From Streptomyces sp. YPW6 (GTDB lineage: Bacteria > Actinomycetota > Actinomycetes > Streptomycetales > Streptomycetaceae): a stretch of DNA of 64,000 nt. The DNA lies in contig NZ_CP076457.1 of NCBI RefSeq assembly GCF_018866325.1, positions 2,143,001 through 2,207,000 on the forward strand. Reading direction: 5' to 3'. Below are positions 50,727 to 60,817 of the stretch, one piece after another. Both the position numbers and the translations under genes were made by a program. Numbering within the stretch: the first letter of the stretch is position 1; each line of letters begins with the position of its first letter. The notes under the pieces are model-generated. The model had not been told where the DNA came from. It ran no database searches and was given only the letters and a program-made list of their open reading frames with translations.

Positions 50727-52549
50727 CGGCGGCGGTCCCAGGACGGCCCGGAGAGGGGGGCGTCGCCCCGGGCACGCGGCCCCGGGGGAGCGTCACGGCC
50801 AGCCCCGGATGCGGCTCCATGCGGCTCGTGGGCCCCGGCTGCGGCTCCGTGCGGCTCGCGGGGACCGGCTGCGGCTCCGTGCGGCTCATGGGGGCCGTGA
50901 AAGTCGTGGGGACCGGCTGCGGCTCCGTGCGGCTCGCGGGCCCCGGCCACGACACCGTGCGACGCGTGGGGGCCGTGGGGCTCAAGCGGCTGGTGAGACC
51001 AGTGCGGCTCACAGGGTTCAGACGGCCTGTGAGGCTCAAGCGGCCGCTGTGACCCCTGCGGCCCGTGAGTCACAGGGGGCTCAGGCGACGTGTGCCGCTC
51101 ACTCGGCTCGTACGGCGCACGCGCTGCGCGCGGCTCACCGGACTCACGCGGCCCACGCACCCCGCTCGTCGCGCTCACCGCGCTCGCCGCGTCAGGCTCA
51201 CGCCGCTCACGCGCCGCGTGCGGCGCGCCAGGCTCGTACGGCGCGCACGGTTCGTCGGCCGTGACGGCGGTGTCGGCCCCGCTCCAGCCGTGCCGGTCCA
51301 GGGCGCGGTCCAGCGCCCCCACCATCCGGGGGTCGAACTGGCTGCCCGCGCACCGCTTCAGCTCGGCGAGCGCGGCCGGGACCGGCCGGGCGCGGCGGTA
51401 GGAGCGGGTGGAGGTCATCGCGTCGAAGGCGTCGGCGACGGCCACGACCCGGGCGAACTCGGGGATGCGCGAGCCGCTGAGCCCGTACGGATAGCCGCTG
51501 CCGTCCAGCCGTTCGTGGTGGTGGAGGATCGCGTCGCGGGCCTCGTCCAGGAAGCCGATGCCCCGGACGATCTCGTGCCCGTACTCCGGGTGCAGCTCCA
51601 TGATCCGCCGCTCCTCGGGGGTGAGCGGCCCGTCCTTGCGCAGCACCCGGGTGGGGACGCCGAGCTTGCCGACGTCGTGCAGGATCCCGGCGAACCGGAG
51701 CCCCTCCACCCGGCGCTCGTCCATGCCGAGCTCACGGGCGATCAGGACGGAGGCCCGTCCGACGCGTTCGCTGTGACCCCGGGTGTAGGTGTCCTTGATG
51801 TCGACGGCGTGGACCAGGGCGCGGATGGTGGCCCGGTGGGCGGCCTGTTCCCGGTGGTAGCGCGCGAACACGCAGCAGGAGAGGTACATCGGGAGCAGCA
51901 CGAGGAACCCGGAGAGCGGGCCGTACGGGCTCCGCCACAGGACAGCCGCCATCAGCCCGGCGAGCGCGTGCACCAGGTGCGGACCGAGCGCGAGCGGCAG
52001 GAGTTCGTACACGCTGCGGTGCACGGGCCGGCCTTCCGCCGCCGCGAGGATGAGGCCGTCGAGCGCGGTGAGCACCAGGCTGAGGACGACCGCCGCCGCG
52101 CAGGCGGGCAGCAGGGCGCGGGGCAGGTCCGGGGCGGCTCCCCCGCCGCCGAGGGCCGCGGGGCCGCCGGAGGCCGCGTACGTCCAGGAGGCGGCGGCGC
52201 AGCCGAGGGCGAGCCGCGCGGCCCGCCACATCCGGCGGACCGCGTACGGCGGCCGCTCCACCCGCCCGGCCGGGGAACCGATCGCCGCCACCAGGGCGGC
52301 GGCCGCGGGCGGCAGCAGGAAGGCGGCGGTGAGGAGGACCGGGAGGAAGGCTCCGGCGGCGGCCGGTCCGGGTCCCCCGGACGGCGAACGGCGGCCGGCC
52401 GCCTCGCAGGCGAGCCCGACGGCGGCCAGCAGGGCTGCCGTGCCCCACGGGACCGGGGCGTCGGGGGCGTACGCGGGAAGCGTGCACCAGATCGCGCAGA
52501 GAACGGCGGCCAGGACGCAGGCACGCGCCGCCGTCGGTGTGCCGGTCAC
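50723..52549 (-). CDS. Membrane HD-GYP domain protein, 608 aa
   Basis: An N-terminal membrane part with about eight helices (residues 1-235) precedes an HD-GYP domain: TRGHSERVGRASVLIAREL, FAGILHDVGKLGVPTRVL, HPEYGHEIV, and HHHERLDGSGYPYGL. These are the metal and substrate motifs of cyclic-di-GMP phosphodiesterases. Residues after about 440 are a disordered, His/Pro/Gly-rich tail with repeated EPHGAAAGP-like units. GTG at 52549 starts VTGTPTAARACVLAAV. Some HD-GYP relatives act on other nucleotides, so substrate is inferred. Confidence 0.85.
   Translation of the reverse strand: MTGTPTAARACVLAAVLCAIWCTLPAYAPDAPVPWGTAALLAAVGLACEAAGRRSPSGGPGPAAAGAFLPVLLTAAFLLPPAAAALVAAIGSPAGRVERPPYAVRRMWRAARLALGCAAASWTYAASGGPAALGGGGAAPDLPRALLPACAAAVVLSLVLTALDGLILAAAEGRPVHRSVYELLPLALGPHLVHALAGLMAAVLWRSPYGPLSGFLVLLPMYLSCCVFARYHREQAAHRATIRALVHAVDIKDTYTRGHSERVGRASVLIARELGMDERRVEGLRFAGILHDVGKLGVPTRVLRKDGPLTPEERRIMELHPEYGHEIVRGIGFLDEARDAILHHHERLDGSGYPYGLSGSRIPEFARVVAVADAFDAMTSTRSYRRARPVPAALAELKRCAGSQFDPRMVGALDRALDRHGWSGADTAVTADEPCAPYEPGAPHAARERREPDAASAVSATSGVRGPRESGEPRAARAPYEPSERHTSPEPPVTHGPQGSQRPLEPHRPSEPCEPHWSHQPLEPHGPHASHGVVAGAREPHGAAAGPHDFHGPHEPHGAAAGPREPHGAAAGAHEPHGAASGAGRDAPPGPRARGDAPLSGPSWDRRR
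50806..50950. repeat. Approximately 30-bp repeats in the 3' end of the HD-GYP gene
   Basis: GGCTGCGGCTCCGTGCGGCT recurs three times, and a first variant copy precedes these. The unit encodes EPHGAAAG-like segments. Further degenerate copies extend to about 51200 as CGGCTC-type repeats. It is a low-complexity coding repeat, not a mobile element. Confidence 0.75.
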
Positions 52550-52647
52550 GCCCGCACTCGCCCCCCAGCATGGTCGATGGACGCGCCACGCTAGCGAGTT
52601 GTGCGGCTCACCGAGCCGCTACGGATCCGATTAGCACATTCGGGTGA

Positions 52648-52968
52648 CTATTCGGCGGCGGTCGCCGACCGGTCCGTGTTCTGCACGGTCACGTCCTGAT
52701 CGGGCACGGCCTCGCCGGCCCGGATCAGGTCGATCCGGCCCATCACCTTGGAGCGCAGGTCGGCCGGGACGTCGTCCTGTCCGCAGCAGCGCTTGACGAG
52801 CTTCTTCACGGCCTGCTCCAGGCCGTACTTCTCCAGGCACGGGGAGCACTCCTCGAAGTGCACCTCGAACTTGGTGCAGTCGCCCTCGGGCATCTCCCGG
52901 TCGAGAAACTCGTAGAGATGGTCGAGGACCTCCGAGCAGTCCGTCTCGTGCGGCTCTCCGCAGCTCAT
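52648..52968 (-). CDS. rsrA: Redox-sensing zinc anti-sigma factor RsrA, 106 aa
   Basis: Binds and silences SigR under reducing conditions; thiol oxidation releases zinc and SigR. The ZAS motif is intact in [13 protein letters not shown] (His-x3-Cys-x2-Cys), with another cysteine upstream in GDCTKF and the C-terminal pair [11 protein letters not shown] at 52968 overlaps the sigR stop (ATGA), so the two are made in coupled amounts. Confidence 0.96.
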   Translation of the reverse strand: MSCGEPHETDCSEVLDHLYEFLDREMPEGDCTKFEVHFEECSPCLEKYGLEQAVKKLVKRCCGQDDVPADLRSKVMGRIDLIRAGEAVPDQDVTVQNTDRSATAAE

Positions 52969-53621
52969 GAGGCCGAGCCCTTCCGATCGTCCGCGTCACC
53001 GGCACCGGCCGCGACGAGCCCGCGCTCGCGGGCGTAGTCCTCCAGCATGCCGCGCAGCTGGCGACGGCCGCGGTGCAGCCGGGACATCACCGTACCGATG
53101 GGAGTCCCCATGATGTCCGCGATCTCCTTGTAGGCAAAGCCCTCGACATCGGCGAGATACACGGCGATGCGGAACTCCTCGGGGATCGCCTGGAGCGCCG
53201 ACTTCACGTCGGAGTCCGGGAGATGGTCGAGGGCCTGGGACTCCGCCGAGCGCAGTCCGGTCGACATGTGCGACTCGGCGCGGGCCAGCTGCCAGTCCTC
53301 GATCTCCTCGGCGGCGCTGCGCTGGGGCTCCCGCTGCTTCTTGCGGTACGAGTTGATGAAGGTGTTGGTGAGGATGCGGTACATCCACGCCTTGAGGTTG
53401 GTGCCCTCACGGAACTGGTGGAAGGAGCCGTACGCCTTGGCGTAGGTCTCCTGGACCAGGTCCTCGGCATCGGCGGGGTTGCGCGTCATGCGCAGCGCGG
53501 CCGAGTACATCTGGTCGAGAAAGCCGAGGGCGTCCCGCTCGAAGCGCGCGTTGCGCTCGGCGGGCGTCTCGGGTGCGCGGCCGTCGTCGGTCCCTGTGTC
53601 GGTCCCAGTGACCGGACCCAC
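52965..53621 (-). CDS. sigR: ECF sigma factor SigR, 218 aa (longer SigR' form from 53807)
   Basis: Controls the disulfide-stress regulon. Region 2 shows [20 protein letters not shown] and [19 protein letters not shown]; region 4 shows [23 protein letters not shown] at 53621 (reading [10 protein letters not shown]) corresponds to the known short form. The frame continues upstream to ATG 53807, giving a 280-residue form. In S. coelicolor such a form (SigR') is made from a SigR-dependent promoter and is unstable. A matching promoter is found at 53858-53883. Confidence 0.94.
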   Translation of the reverse strand: MGPVTGTDTGTDDGRAPETPAERNARFERDALGFLDQMYSAALRMTRNPADAEDLVQETYAKAYGSFHQFREGTNLKAWMYRILTNTFINSYRKKQREPQRSAAEEIEDWQLARAESHMSTGLRSAESQALDHLPDSDVKSALQAIPEEFRIAVYLADVEGFAYKEIADIMGTPIGTVMSRLHRGRRQLRGMLEDYARERGLVAAGAGDADDRKGSAS

Positions 53622-53857
53622 CTCCTCCAACGATGTGGCGGAGCCGAAACCGGACCCGCTCGCCTCGGAGAATAGTCGACCTTGCCTGGTGGCGGCCTGT
53701 CGATTACTCCCGCCCTGGGGCCGCTCGGAGGTGGTCCTCGCCGCGGGCAGCACGGTCCACTCCAGGTCAGCGGCGTTCGAGCGGCTGGGGCAGATGGTCG
53801 AACCCATGCGACGGACTCCCTCTCCACGTACGACGTTGTTGTACCGACGTCCCGAAC

Positions 53858-53883
53858 AACAGCGCCCCGGCGCGGAGCATTCC
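53858..53883 (-). promoter_or_regulatory. SigR-dependent autoregulatory promoter of sigR
   Basis: Read on the minus strand: GGAAT (53883-53879), exactly 18 bases, then GTT (53860-53858). This is the SigR consensus. It lies about 50 bases upstream of ATG 53807, so transcripts from it would encode the long SigR' form. Confidence 0.85.
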
Positions 53884-53932
53884 CGGGGCCGGTGACCCGC
53901 GTGGGACGGCCGACCCTGCGGGTGGCACCGGG

Positions 53933-54574
53933 TCATCCGAGTGACGTGAGCCACCCGGTGACCGCGTGCGTGAGGATGCCCATCGCCTGTTCCTCGGTGA
54001 GACCCGACCGCTTCGGCACGGCGAACCCGTGGTCGCCGTGCGGCACTTCGGCCAGCGTGTACGAACCCGGCGGGAACTCGCCGGGCCTGCCGAACGGGTC
54101 GTTGCCGCCCTGCACGACGAGGGTGGGCACGCCGGTGCCGAGCAGTTCGTCGGCGCGGGACTTCTCGGGCTTGCCCGGGGGGTGCAGCGGGAAGCTGAGG
54201 GCGAGTACGGCCGCCGCGCCCAGTTCGGCGGCGGTCCGGCAGGCGACGCGGGCCCCGGCGCTGCGGCCTCCGGCGATGACGGGGAGCCCGGGGGCGGCGA
54301 GCGCGGGCCACAGTCCGCGCCAGCCGGTGTCCAGGGTCTTCGGGGCGGGCGCGACCTTCTTGCCGGCCACGCGCCAGGGCTGCTCCACCAGGGCGACGGT
54401 GACTCCGTGTCCGGGCAGCGCGGCGGCGAGCGCCTTCAGGTCGCGGGCCTCGATCCCGCCGCCCGCCCCGTGGCTCACGGCGAGGACGCGGCGGGGTGCG
54501 GCGGCGGGGACCCAGGTGATCCGGGCCTCACCGGCGTCGGTGGTGACGTTCTGCGTACGTGGTTGAGGGCTCAC
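53933..54574 (-). CDS. Alpha/beta hydrolase, KANL3/Tex30-like, 213 aa
   Basis: A small cytoplasmic hydrolase. The nucleophile elbow is [10 protein letters not shown] (Ser about 105), the acid is probably the Asp in QGGNDPFG, and the His is in PHGDHGF. The N-terminus has [20 protein letters not shown], the oxyanion loop. Proteins of this group are often called dienelactone-hydrolase-like; the substrate is unknown. GTG at 54574 is used. Confidence 0.85.
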   Translation of the reverse strand: MSPQPRTQNVTTDAGEARITWVPAAAPRRVLAVSHGAGGGIEARDLKALAAALPGHGVTVALVEQPWRVAGKKVAPAPKTLDTGWRGLWPALAAPGLPVIAGGRSAGARVACRTAAELGAAAVLALSFPLHPPGKPEKSRADELLGTGVPTLVVQGGNDPFGRPGEFPPGSYTLAEVPHGDHGFAVPKRSGLTEEQAMGILTHAVTGWLTSLG

Positions 54575-54590
54575 CGTGCCATCCTCCCCC

Positions 54591-54705
54591 CGCGCACGCC
54601 TCGGAACAGGACTCCCCCGCGCACGCCCCGGAACTGGACCGCCCCGCGCGCCCCGGAACTGCGTGGACTCCTCCGCCTACGCCTCAGAACAGCGTCGATT
54701 CCTCC
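54591..54705. repeat. Imperfect tandem repeats at the 3' end of the SRAP gene
   Basis: Four degenerate units of about 27-30 bases with the core CGCnCACGCCnCGGAAC occur side by side. The last one overlaps the true stop of the SRAP gene (54684); the others lie in the gap before the hydrolase gene. They look like local duplications of that gene's tail. Confidence 0.55.
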
Positions 54706-55499
54706 GGTGCGGCCAGTTCCTCCAGCAGTTCGGGCCCGTTGTTACGGACGTTGCTGACGGCGGTGGCGACCGGGTAGGCGCGCATCAGCCCGCCGGGCGG
54801 CGGCTCCAGCAGGGCCCGGAGCTCGTCCTCGCCGGTGCGGGAGGGGTCCAGCCAGGCGTCCCAGCGGTCGGGGGTGAGCATGAGCGGCATCCGGGGGTGG
54901 ATGTCGGCGAGCGCGCCGGGCCCTTCCGCGGGAGCGACGGCCAGCGGGGTGGTCTCCGCCTCGGTCGTGATCACCGAACACGTCGCCCACCAGGCGTTCT
55001 CGTGGTCGCCGGGCAGGGTCGTATCGCGCCAGAACTCGTACAGTCCGGCCATCGCGAAGACGGAGCCGTCGGCGGGGGTGACGAAGTACGGCTGCTTGCG
55101 GGCGCGTTTCCTGCCCTTCTTCTCCTCCAGCTGGCGCTCCTCCGCGCCGGTGACCCACTCGTAGTAGCCGTCGGCGGGCAGGATGCAGCGGCGCTGGGCG
55201 AAGGCGCGGCGGAAGGAGGGCTTCTCGTGCACGGTTTCCGCGCGGGCGTTGATCATCCGGGCGGCGCCGTCCGGAGTCTTGGACCAGGACGGTACGAGTC
55301 CCCATTTCAGGGCGCGCAGCTGGCGAACCGGACGCCGGTCGTCCGCGTCCTTCACAGGACGCTCCAGAACCGCGTAGACCTTCTTGGTCGGCGCCACGTT
55401 CCAGTCCGGCTCCAGGGTCTCGGTGGGCTCCCACTTCTCGACGCCGAAGAGTCCGGTCAGGTCCTCGGGCTTCCGACTCGCTGCATACCGTCCGCACAT
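54684..55499 (-). CDS. SRAP/HMCES-family abasic-site DNA-protein crosslink protein (YedK-like), 271 aa
   Basis: Begins MCGRYAASRKPEDL: after Met removal Cys2 becomes the N-terminal residue that crosslinks to abasic sites in single-stranded DNA. Further family motifs are WNVAPTKKVYAVLE, KWGLVPSWSKTP, NARAETVHEKPSF, RCILPADGYYEW and HPRMPLML with the catalytic His. Length is normal. It is divergent from the M50 gene. Confidence 0.92.
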   Translation of the reverse strand: MCGRYAASRKPEDLTGLFGVEKWEPTETLEPDWNVAPTKKVYAVLERPVKDADDRRPVRQLRALKWGLVPSWSKTPDGAARMINARAETVHEKPSFRRAFAQRRCILPADGYYEWVTGAEERQLEEKKGRKRARKQPYFVTPADGSVFAMAGLYEFWRDTTLPGDHENAWWATCSVITTEAETTPLAVAPAEGPGALADIHPRMPLMLTPDRWDAWLDPSRTGEDELRALLEPPPGGLMRAYPVATAVSNVRNNGPELLEELAAPEESTLF

Positions 55500-55552
55500 A
55501 AGTGCCAGACTGCCACGACCGCCCGCACCGACCGCAAGGAGTCGCCCGGCCG

Positions 55553-56266
55553 ATGAACAGCACCGAACTGGCCGATCTGTGGGATCGCGTGACCGGCACC
55601 CAGGCCGCCCCCGAGCAGTGGCTGGTGGTCGTGACGGCCACGCTCGCGCTCATGGCGGTCGTGCCGAACCCGATATGGCGGCTCGCCCGCAACACGATCA
55701 CCATCGCGCACGAGGGCGGCCACGGCCTGGTGGCCCTGCTCACCGGGCGGCAGCTCTCCGGCATCCGGCTGCACTCGGACACCAGCGGCCTGACCGTGAG
55801 CCGGGGCAAGCCGACAGGGATCGGCATGATCCTCACGGCGGCGGCGGGCTACACGGCCCCGTCGCTGCTGGGCCTGGGCGGCGCCTGGCTGCTGGCGAAC
55901 GGCAGGATCACCCTCCTGCTGTGGGTGGCGACCGCCCTCCTCGCGGTGATGCTGGTGATGATCCGCAACGTCTACGGGGCCCTCACCGTCATCCTGACCG
56001 GCACCACGTTCCTCCTGGTGTCCTGGCTCGCCTCGTCCGACGTGCAGTCGGCGTTCGCGTACGTGGTGGTGTGGTTCCTGCTGCTGGGCGGGGTCCGGCC
56101 GCCGTTCGAGCTCCAGTCCAAGCGGCGCCACGGGGGCGCCCCGGACTCCGACGCGGACCAGCTGGCCCGCCTCACGCACGCCCCGGCGGTGCTGTGGCTG
56201 TTCCTCTTCCACGCGGTGTCGCTGTGCTCGCTGATCGGCGGCGGGCGGTGGCTGCTGGGCTGGTGA
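55553..56266 (+). CDS. M50-family membrane metallopeptidase, 237 aa
   Basis: A polytopic membrane protein whose second segment carries [18 protein letters not shown], the zinc motif HExxH. Five or six hydrophobic segments follow, with [15 protein letters not shown]. Members in Streptomyces are annotated as M50-like; the substrate is not known. ATG at 55553 with AAGGAG about 11 bases upstream is the best start. Confidence 0.85.
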   Translation: MNSTELADLWDRVTGTQAAPEQWLVVVTATLALMAVVPNPIWRLARNTITIAHEGGHGLVALLTGRQLSGIRLHSDTSGLTVSRGKPTGIGMILTAAAGYTAPSLLGLGGAWLLANGRITLLLWVATALLAVMLVMIRNVYGALTVILTGTTFLLVSWLASSDVQSAFAYVVVWFLLLGGVRPPFELQSKRRHGGAPDSDADQLARLTHAPAVLWLFLFHAVSLCSLIGGGRWLLGW

Positions 56267-56369
56267 GGCCGGGGCGGCCGCTCCGGCCCGTACCACTCTC
56301 GGGTTACGGGATGGTTTCCGCCCATTTGGCCAGGATCCGGGTCGGCGAGGAGCCACTAAAGTAAGGGCC

Positions 56370-57722
56370 ATGACCGAGAGTTCCGTGCAGCCCGCCCTCT
56401 GGCCCGCCCCCCATGCGAGCGGGGCCGTCGACGCGACCGTCACCGTGCCCGGATCGAAATCGGTCACCAACCGCGCCCTCGTGCTGGCCTCGCTGGCCGC
56501 CGAGCCGGGCTGGCTGCGCCGCCCGCTGCGCTCCCGGGACACCCTGCTGATGGCGGAGGCGCTGCGCGCCATGGGCGTCGGCATCGAGGAGACCGTCTCC
56601 TCCTCGTCCGCGAGCAGCCCGTCCGCCGCTGCCTCCCCGGACAGCTCCGGCGAGGCCTGGCGGGTCATCCCGGCGGGGCTGCACGGTCCGGCCACGGTCG
56701 ACGTCGGCAACGCGGGCACGGTGATGCGCTTCCTGCCGCCCGTCGCCACGCTCGCCGACGGCCCGATCCGCTTCGACGGCGACCCCCGCTCCTACGAGCG
56801 CCCGCTGACCGGGGTGATCGAGGGCCTGCGGGCGCTCGGCGCGCGGATCGACGACGACGGGCGCGGCGCGCTGCCGCTGACCGTGCACGGCGGCGGGGCG
56901 CTGGAGGGCGGCCCGGTCTCGATCGACGCCTCCTCGTCCTCGCAGTTCGTCTCGTCGCTGCTGCTGTCGGGGCCGCGGTTCAACCAGGGCGTGGAGGTCC
57001 GGCACACCGGTGCGGTGCTCCCCTCGATGCCGCACATCCGGATGACCGTCGACATGCTGCGGGCCGTCGGGGCCCAGGTGGACGAGCCGGAGACGGGTGG
57101 CGAACCCAACGTCTGGCGGGTCTCCCCCTCCGCCCTGCTCGGCCGCGACCTGACGATCGAGCCGGACCTCTCCAACGCCCAGCCGTTCCTGGCGGCGGCC
57201 CTGGTGACCGGTGGCCGGGTCACGATCCCGGACTGGCCCGAGCGCACCACCCAGCCGGGCGACGCGCTGCGCGAGATCTTCACCGCGATGGGCGGCTCCT
57301 GCGAGCTGACCGAGCGCGGCCTCACCTTCACCGGTACGGGCCGGATCCACGGCATCGACGTGGACCTCGGCGAGGTCGGCGAGCTGACCCCGGGCATCGC
57401 GGCCGTCGCGGCGCTGGCCGACTCCCCCTCCACGCTGAGCGGCGTCGCCCACCTGCGCCTCCACGAGACGGACCGGCTGGCCGCGCTGACCAAGGAGATC
57501 AACGAGCTGGGCGGTGACGTCACCGAGACCGCCGACGGGCTCCACATCCGCCCGCGCCCGCTGCACGGCGGCGTCTTCCACACGTACGACGACCACCGGA
57601 TGGCCACCGCCGGGGCAATCATCGGCCTGGCGGTGAAGGGCGTGGAGATCGAGAACGTGGGCACGACCGCCAAGACCCTGCCGGACTTCCCGGACCTGTG
57701 GACCGGGATGCTCGGGATCTAG
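56370..57722 (+). CDS. aroA: 3-phosphoshikimate 1-carboxyvinyltransferase (EPSP synthase), 450 aa
   Basis: Shikimate pathway enzyme joining shikimate-3-phosphate and phosphoenolpyruvate. Conserved motifs: [18 protein letters not shown] at the N-terminus, [29 protein letters not shown], and [14 protein letters not shown] near the end. Length is about 20 residues above the E. coli enzyme, partly from a Ser/Ala-rich insertion near residue 75. It is followed three bases later by rsgA, so they form an operon. Confidence 0.96.
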   Translation: MTESSVQPALWPAPHASGAVDATVTVPGSKSVTNRALVLASLAAEPGWLRRPLRSRDTLLMAEALRAMGVGIEETVSSSSASSPSAAASPDSSGEAWRVIPAGLHGPATVDVGNAGTVMRFLPPVATLADGPIRFDGDPRSYERPLTGVIEGLRALGARIDDDGRGALPLTVHGGGALEGGPVSIDASSSSQFVSSLLLSGPRFNQGVEVRHTGAVLPSMPHIRMTVDMLRAVGAQVDEPETGGEPNVWRVSPSALLGRDLTIEPDLSNAQPFLAAALVTGGRVTIPDWPERTTQPGDALREIFTAMGGSCELTERGLTFTGTGRIHGIDVDLGEVGELTPGIAAVAALADSPSTLSGVAHLRLHETDRLAALTKEINELGGDVTETADGLHIRPRPLHGGVFHTYDDHRMATAGAIIGLAVKGVEIENVGTTAKTLPDFPDLWTGMLGI

Positions 57723-57725
57723 ACC

Positions 57726-58742
57726 ATGCGCCGCTACGGGAAGAACCCCGACGAGGACGACATCCGCGTCCGCCCCAACCGCAAGGGCAACCGGCCGCGT
57801 ACGCACATCCGGCCCAAGCACGAGGACGCCGAGGACGGCATGGTCCTCACCGTCGACCGGGGCCGGCTCACCTGCCTCGTCGACGGCCGGACCGTGGTCG
57901 CCATGAAGGCCCGCGAGCTGGGGCGGAAGGCCGCCGTGGTCGGGGACACCGTCTCCCTCGTCGGGGACCTCTCCGGCGAGAAGGACACCCTGGCCCGGAT
58001 CGTGCGGATCGCCCCGCGCCGCACGGTGCTGCGCCGCACGGCCGACGACGACGATCCGTACGAGCGCGTGGTCGTCGCCAACGCCGACCAGCTGGCGATC
58101 GTCACCGCCCTGGCCGACCCGGAGCCCCGCCCGCGCATGATCGACCGCTGTCTGGTGGCGGCGTACGACGGCGGGCTCACCCCGCTCCTCGTCCTGACCA
58201 AGTCCGATCTGGCCTCCCCCGACAAGCTGCTGGAGGCGTACACCCCGCTCGGCGTGCCGTACATCGTGACCAGCCGCGAGGAGCTGGAGAACGGCGACGC
58301 GGCGGAGCGGGTGCGCGAGCTGCTGGAGGGCAGGGTCACCGCCTTCGTCGGGCACTCCGGGGTCGGCAAGACGACGCTGGTCAACGCCCTGGTGCCGGAG
58401 GACCGGCGGCGGACCACCGGCAACGTCAACGCCGTCACCGGCCGGGGCCGGCACACCACCACCTCGGCCCTCGCGCTGCCGCTGCCCGGCGACCGGGGCT
58501 GGGTGGTCGACACCCCGGGCGTGCGCTCCTTCGGGCTGCACCACGTCGACCCGTCACGCGTCATCCACGCCTTCCCGGACCTGGAGCCGGGCACCGAGGA
58601 CTGTCCGCGCGGCTGCACCCATGACGGGAACCAGCCCGAGTGCGCCCTGGACGCCTGGGTGGCCGAGGGGCACGCCGACCCGGCGCGGCTGGACTCGCTG
58701 CGCCGGCTGCTCGCCACCCGCGAGAGGCGCGAGGGCGACTGA
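57726..58742 (+). CDS. rsgA: Ribosome small-subunit-dependent GTPase A, 338 aa
   Basis: A circularly permuted GTPase that checks late 30S assembly. An OB-fold domain (about 35-110) is followed by the motifs in G4-G1-G3 order: VLTKSDL, then GHSGVGKTTLVNAL, then DTPGVRSFGL. The C-terminal zinc site reads CPRGCTHDGNQPEC. Coupled to aroA, as in other Streptomyces. Confidence 0.94.
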   Translation: MRRYGKNPDEDDIRVRPNRKGNRPRTHIRPKHEDAEDGMVLTVDRGRLTCLVDGRTVVAMKARELGRKAAVVGDTVSLVGDLSGEKDTLARIVRIAPRRTVLRRTADDDDPYERVVVANADQLAIVTALADPEPRPRMIDRCLVAAYDGGLTPLLVLTKSDLASPDKLLEAYTPLGVPYIVTSREELENGDAAERVRELLEGRVTAFVGHSGVGKTTLVNALVPEDRRRTTGNVNAVTGRGRHTTTSALALPLPGDRGWVVDTPGVRSFGLHHVDPSRVIHAFPDLEPGTEDCPRGCTHDGNQPECALDAWVAEGHADPARLDSLRRLLATRERREGD

Positions 58743-58915
58743 GGGCGCCACGGCCCGCACTCCGCCCGAGGGGAATATCCGACAGCCGCGCGGGCATGTT
58801 TGCGACCTTCAACGACCGGTAAAGGCATAATCGCACCGAGTGAGCGGCGCGTGACGCCGCCCACCGGGTACGTTCCCGAACCGAAGCCGGTCACCTGTGC
58901 GGGAGGCAACTGACG

Positions 58916-59239
58916 ATGGCGTGGCTGCTGGTCGTGGTCGCAGGACTGCTGGAGACCGGCTTCGCCGTGTGTCTGAAGCTCTCCCACGGATTCACCCGTC
59001 TCTGGCCGACGATCGCGTTCGCCGCGTTCGCGCTCGGCAGCTTCGGGCTGCTGACCCTGGCACTGAAGAAGCTGGACGTCGGCCCCGCGTACGCGGTGTG
59101 GACCGGGATCGGGGCCGCCGGGACCGCGATCTACGGCATGATCTTCCTCGGTGACGTGGTCTCCACCCTGAAGCTGGTGTCCATCTCGCTCGTGATCATC
59201 GGTGTGATCGGTCTCCAGCTGTCCGGCTCGGCCCACTGA
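58916..59239 (+). CDS. Small multidrug resistance (SMR/SugE-Gdx-type) transporter, 107 aa
   Basis: Four membrane helices. The essential membrane glutamate is in AGLLETGFAVCLKLS (Glu about 13), followed by the family motif GPAYAVWTGIGAAGTAIYG. SugE/Gdx members export guanidinium; QacE-like members export quaternary ammonium compounds. I could not find a guanidine riboswitch upstream. ATG at 58916 follows GGGAGG. Its last 44 bases overlap the convergent TetR gene. Confidence 0.9.
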   Translation: MAWLLVVVAGLLETGFAVCLKLSHGFTRLWPTIAFAAFALGSFGLLTLALKKLDVGPAYAVWTGIGAAGTAIYGMIFLGDVVSTLKLVSISLVIIGVIGLQLSGSAH

Positions 59240-59894
59240 GCCGCACCCGCTCGGGGGCCGCCCCGGGGCCCTCGCGGGCCCTGACGTCCTCCGGGCCCCG
59301 GGTCCTCTCGCGGACCGCCCGCCCGGCCGCCTCCCGGACGAGTCCGAGGGCGCGGCTGTCGGTGGCGTCGTCGCCCGGCACCGGAACGGTCACACAGGAC
59401 AACGCGAGGCGCAGGACGATCTCGCAGTGCCCGGCCGTGAGCCCGGGGGAGGCGGCCGCCATCCGGTCCCGCACCAGCGCCAGCAGCTCGCCGGGGCCCG
59501 GCGGCGGCGTCCCGCCCGGACGACGCCCGGAGCCCGAACGCTCCGAGGAGTCCGGCCGCCGGTCCGGGCGGGGCAGCCCCTCCGTCCAGTGCCCCGTGAG
59601 CAGGGCCCTGACCAGCACGTCCTGGCGGGCGGCCCGCAGGGTCCAGAGCGCGACCGCGGCCGGGCGGTCGGGGGCGGGGGCCGTCAGGGCGCGGTCGACC
59701 CCGGCGAGATAGCCGTCGGCGGCCCCGCGCAGAAGCGCCCCGGCCAGTCCGCCCTTGGTGCCGAACTCGTTGTAGAGGGTCTGGCGCGAGACATCGGCCA
59801 GCGCGGCGACGTCGACCATGCGCACGGCGCGCCAGGGCCGGTCGGACAGGGCCCGGAGGGCGGCCTCCAGCAGGGCCTGCCGCGCTGTCGGCAT
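59196..59894 (-). CDS. TetR-family transcriptional regulator, 232 aa
   Basis: N-terminal helix-turn-helix: [19 protein letters not shown] at about 28-46, typical of TetR. The C-terminal ligand domain is Arg/Pro-rich with a loop around 108-130 that looks disordered. It is convergent with the SMR gene and a candidate regulator of that transporter. ATG at 59894. Confidence 0.88.
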   Translation of the reverse strand: MPTARQALLEAALRALSDRPWRAVRMVDVAALADVSRQTLYNEFGTKGGLAGALLRGAADGYLAGVDRALTAPAPDRPAAVALWTLRAARQDVLVRALLTGHWTEGLPRPDRRPDSSERSGSGRRPGGTPPPGPGELLALVRDRMAAASPGLTAGHCEIVLRLALSCVTVPVPGDDATDSRALGLVREAAGRAVRERTRGPEDVRAREGPGAAPERVRLSGPSRTAGDRSHR

Positions 59895-60016
59895 CGTCGC
59901 CTCCCCCGCCCCGGGATCCTGCCGCTCAGCGTCGACGCGCCCCCGGGGACTGTCAAGGGTTCCGGGCGGCAGGGGCGCTGTGGCCCGTGTCCGGCGGCGC
60001 TGGATACTGTGGCGGC

Positions 60017-60817
60017 ATGCCCGACTACGACGATGATCTGCGCCTCGCCCACGTACTGGCGGACGCCGCCGACGCCGCGACGATGGACCGGTTCAAGGCT
60101 CTCGACCTGAAGGTGGAGACCAAGCCGGACATGACGCCGGTGAGCGAGGCCGACAAGGCCGCCGAGGAGCTGATCCGGGGCCATCTGCATCGGGCCCGCC
60201 CGAGGGACGCGATCCTGGGCGAGGAGTACGGGGTCGAGGGCTCCGGTCCGCGGCGCTGGGTGATCGACCCGATCGACGGCACCAAGAACTACGTCCGCGG
60301 TGTGCCGGTGTGGGCGACGCTGATCGCGCTGATGGAGGCGGGCGACGAGGGCTTCCGGCCGGTGGTGGGGGTGGTCTCCGCGCCCGCGCTGAACCGGCGC
60401 TGGTGGGCGGCGAAGGGCGCGGGCGCGTTCACCGGCCGCAGCCTCACCTCCGCGACCCGGATGCAGGTGTCGCGGGTGGGGCGGATCGCGGACGCCTCGT
60501 TCGCGTTCTCCTCCCTGTCGGGCTGGGAGGACCAGGGCCGCCTCGACGGCCTCCTGGACCTCACCCGGGCCTGCTGGCGGACGCGGGGATACGGGGATTT
60601 CTGGCCGTACATGATGGTCGCCGAGGGTTCCGTGGACCTCTGCGCGGAGCCGGAGCTGTCGCTGTGGGACATGGCGGCGCCCGCGATCGTCGTCCAGGAG
60701 GCGGGGGGCCGGTACACCTCGCTGGACGGGGTGGAGGGCCCCGACGGCGGAAACGCGGCGGCCTCGAACGGGCTGCTCCACGACGAGCTGCTGGGCTACC
60801 TCAACCAGCGCCGCTGA
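60017..60817 (+). CDS. hisN: Histidinol-phosphatase of the inositol monophosphatase family, 266 aa
   Basis: Mg-dependent phosphatase with [17 protein letters not shown] and [15 protein letters not shown], the three metal and phosphate motifs of the family. In actinobacteria this branch is HisN, the histidine-biosynthesis phosphatase. The VRG after DGTKNY is characteristic of HisN in place of the more usual FVHG of inositol phosphatases. ATG at 60017. Confidence 0.9.
   Translation: MPDYDDDLRLAHVLADAADAATMDRFKALDLKVETKPDMTPVSEADKAAEELIRGHLHRARPRDAILGEEYGVEGSGPRRWVIDPIDGTKNYVRGVPVWATLIALMEAGDEGFRPVVGVVSAPALNRRWWAAKGAGAFTGRSLTSATRMQVSRVGRIADASFAFSSLSGWEDQGRLDGLLDLTRACWRTRGYGDFWPYMMVAEGSVDLCAEPELSLWDMAAPAIVVQEAGGRYTSLDGVEGPDGGNAAASNGLLHDELLGYLNQRR

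Noticed and set aside
58743..58915. Possible guanidine riboswitch before the SMR transporter
   Set aside because: I looked for ykkC-I, mini-ykkC and guanidine-III core sequences and found no convincing match, only general stem-forming GC-rich sequence.
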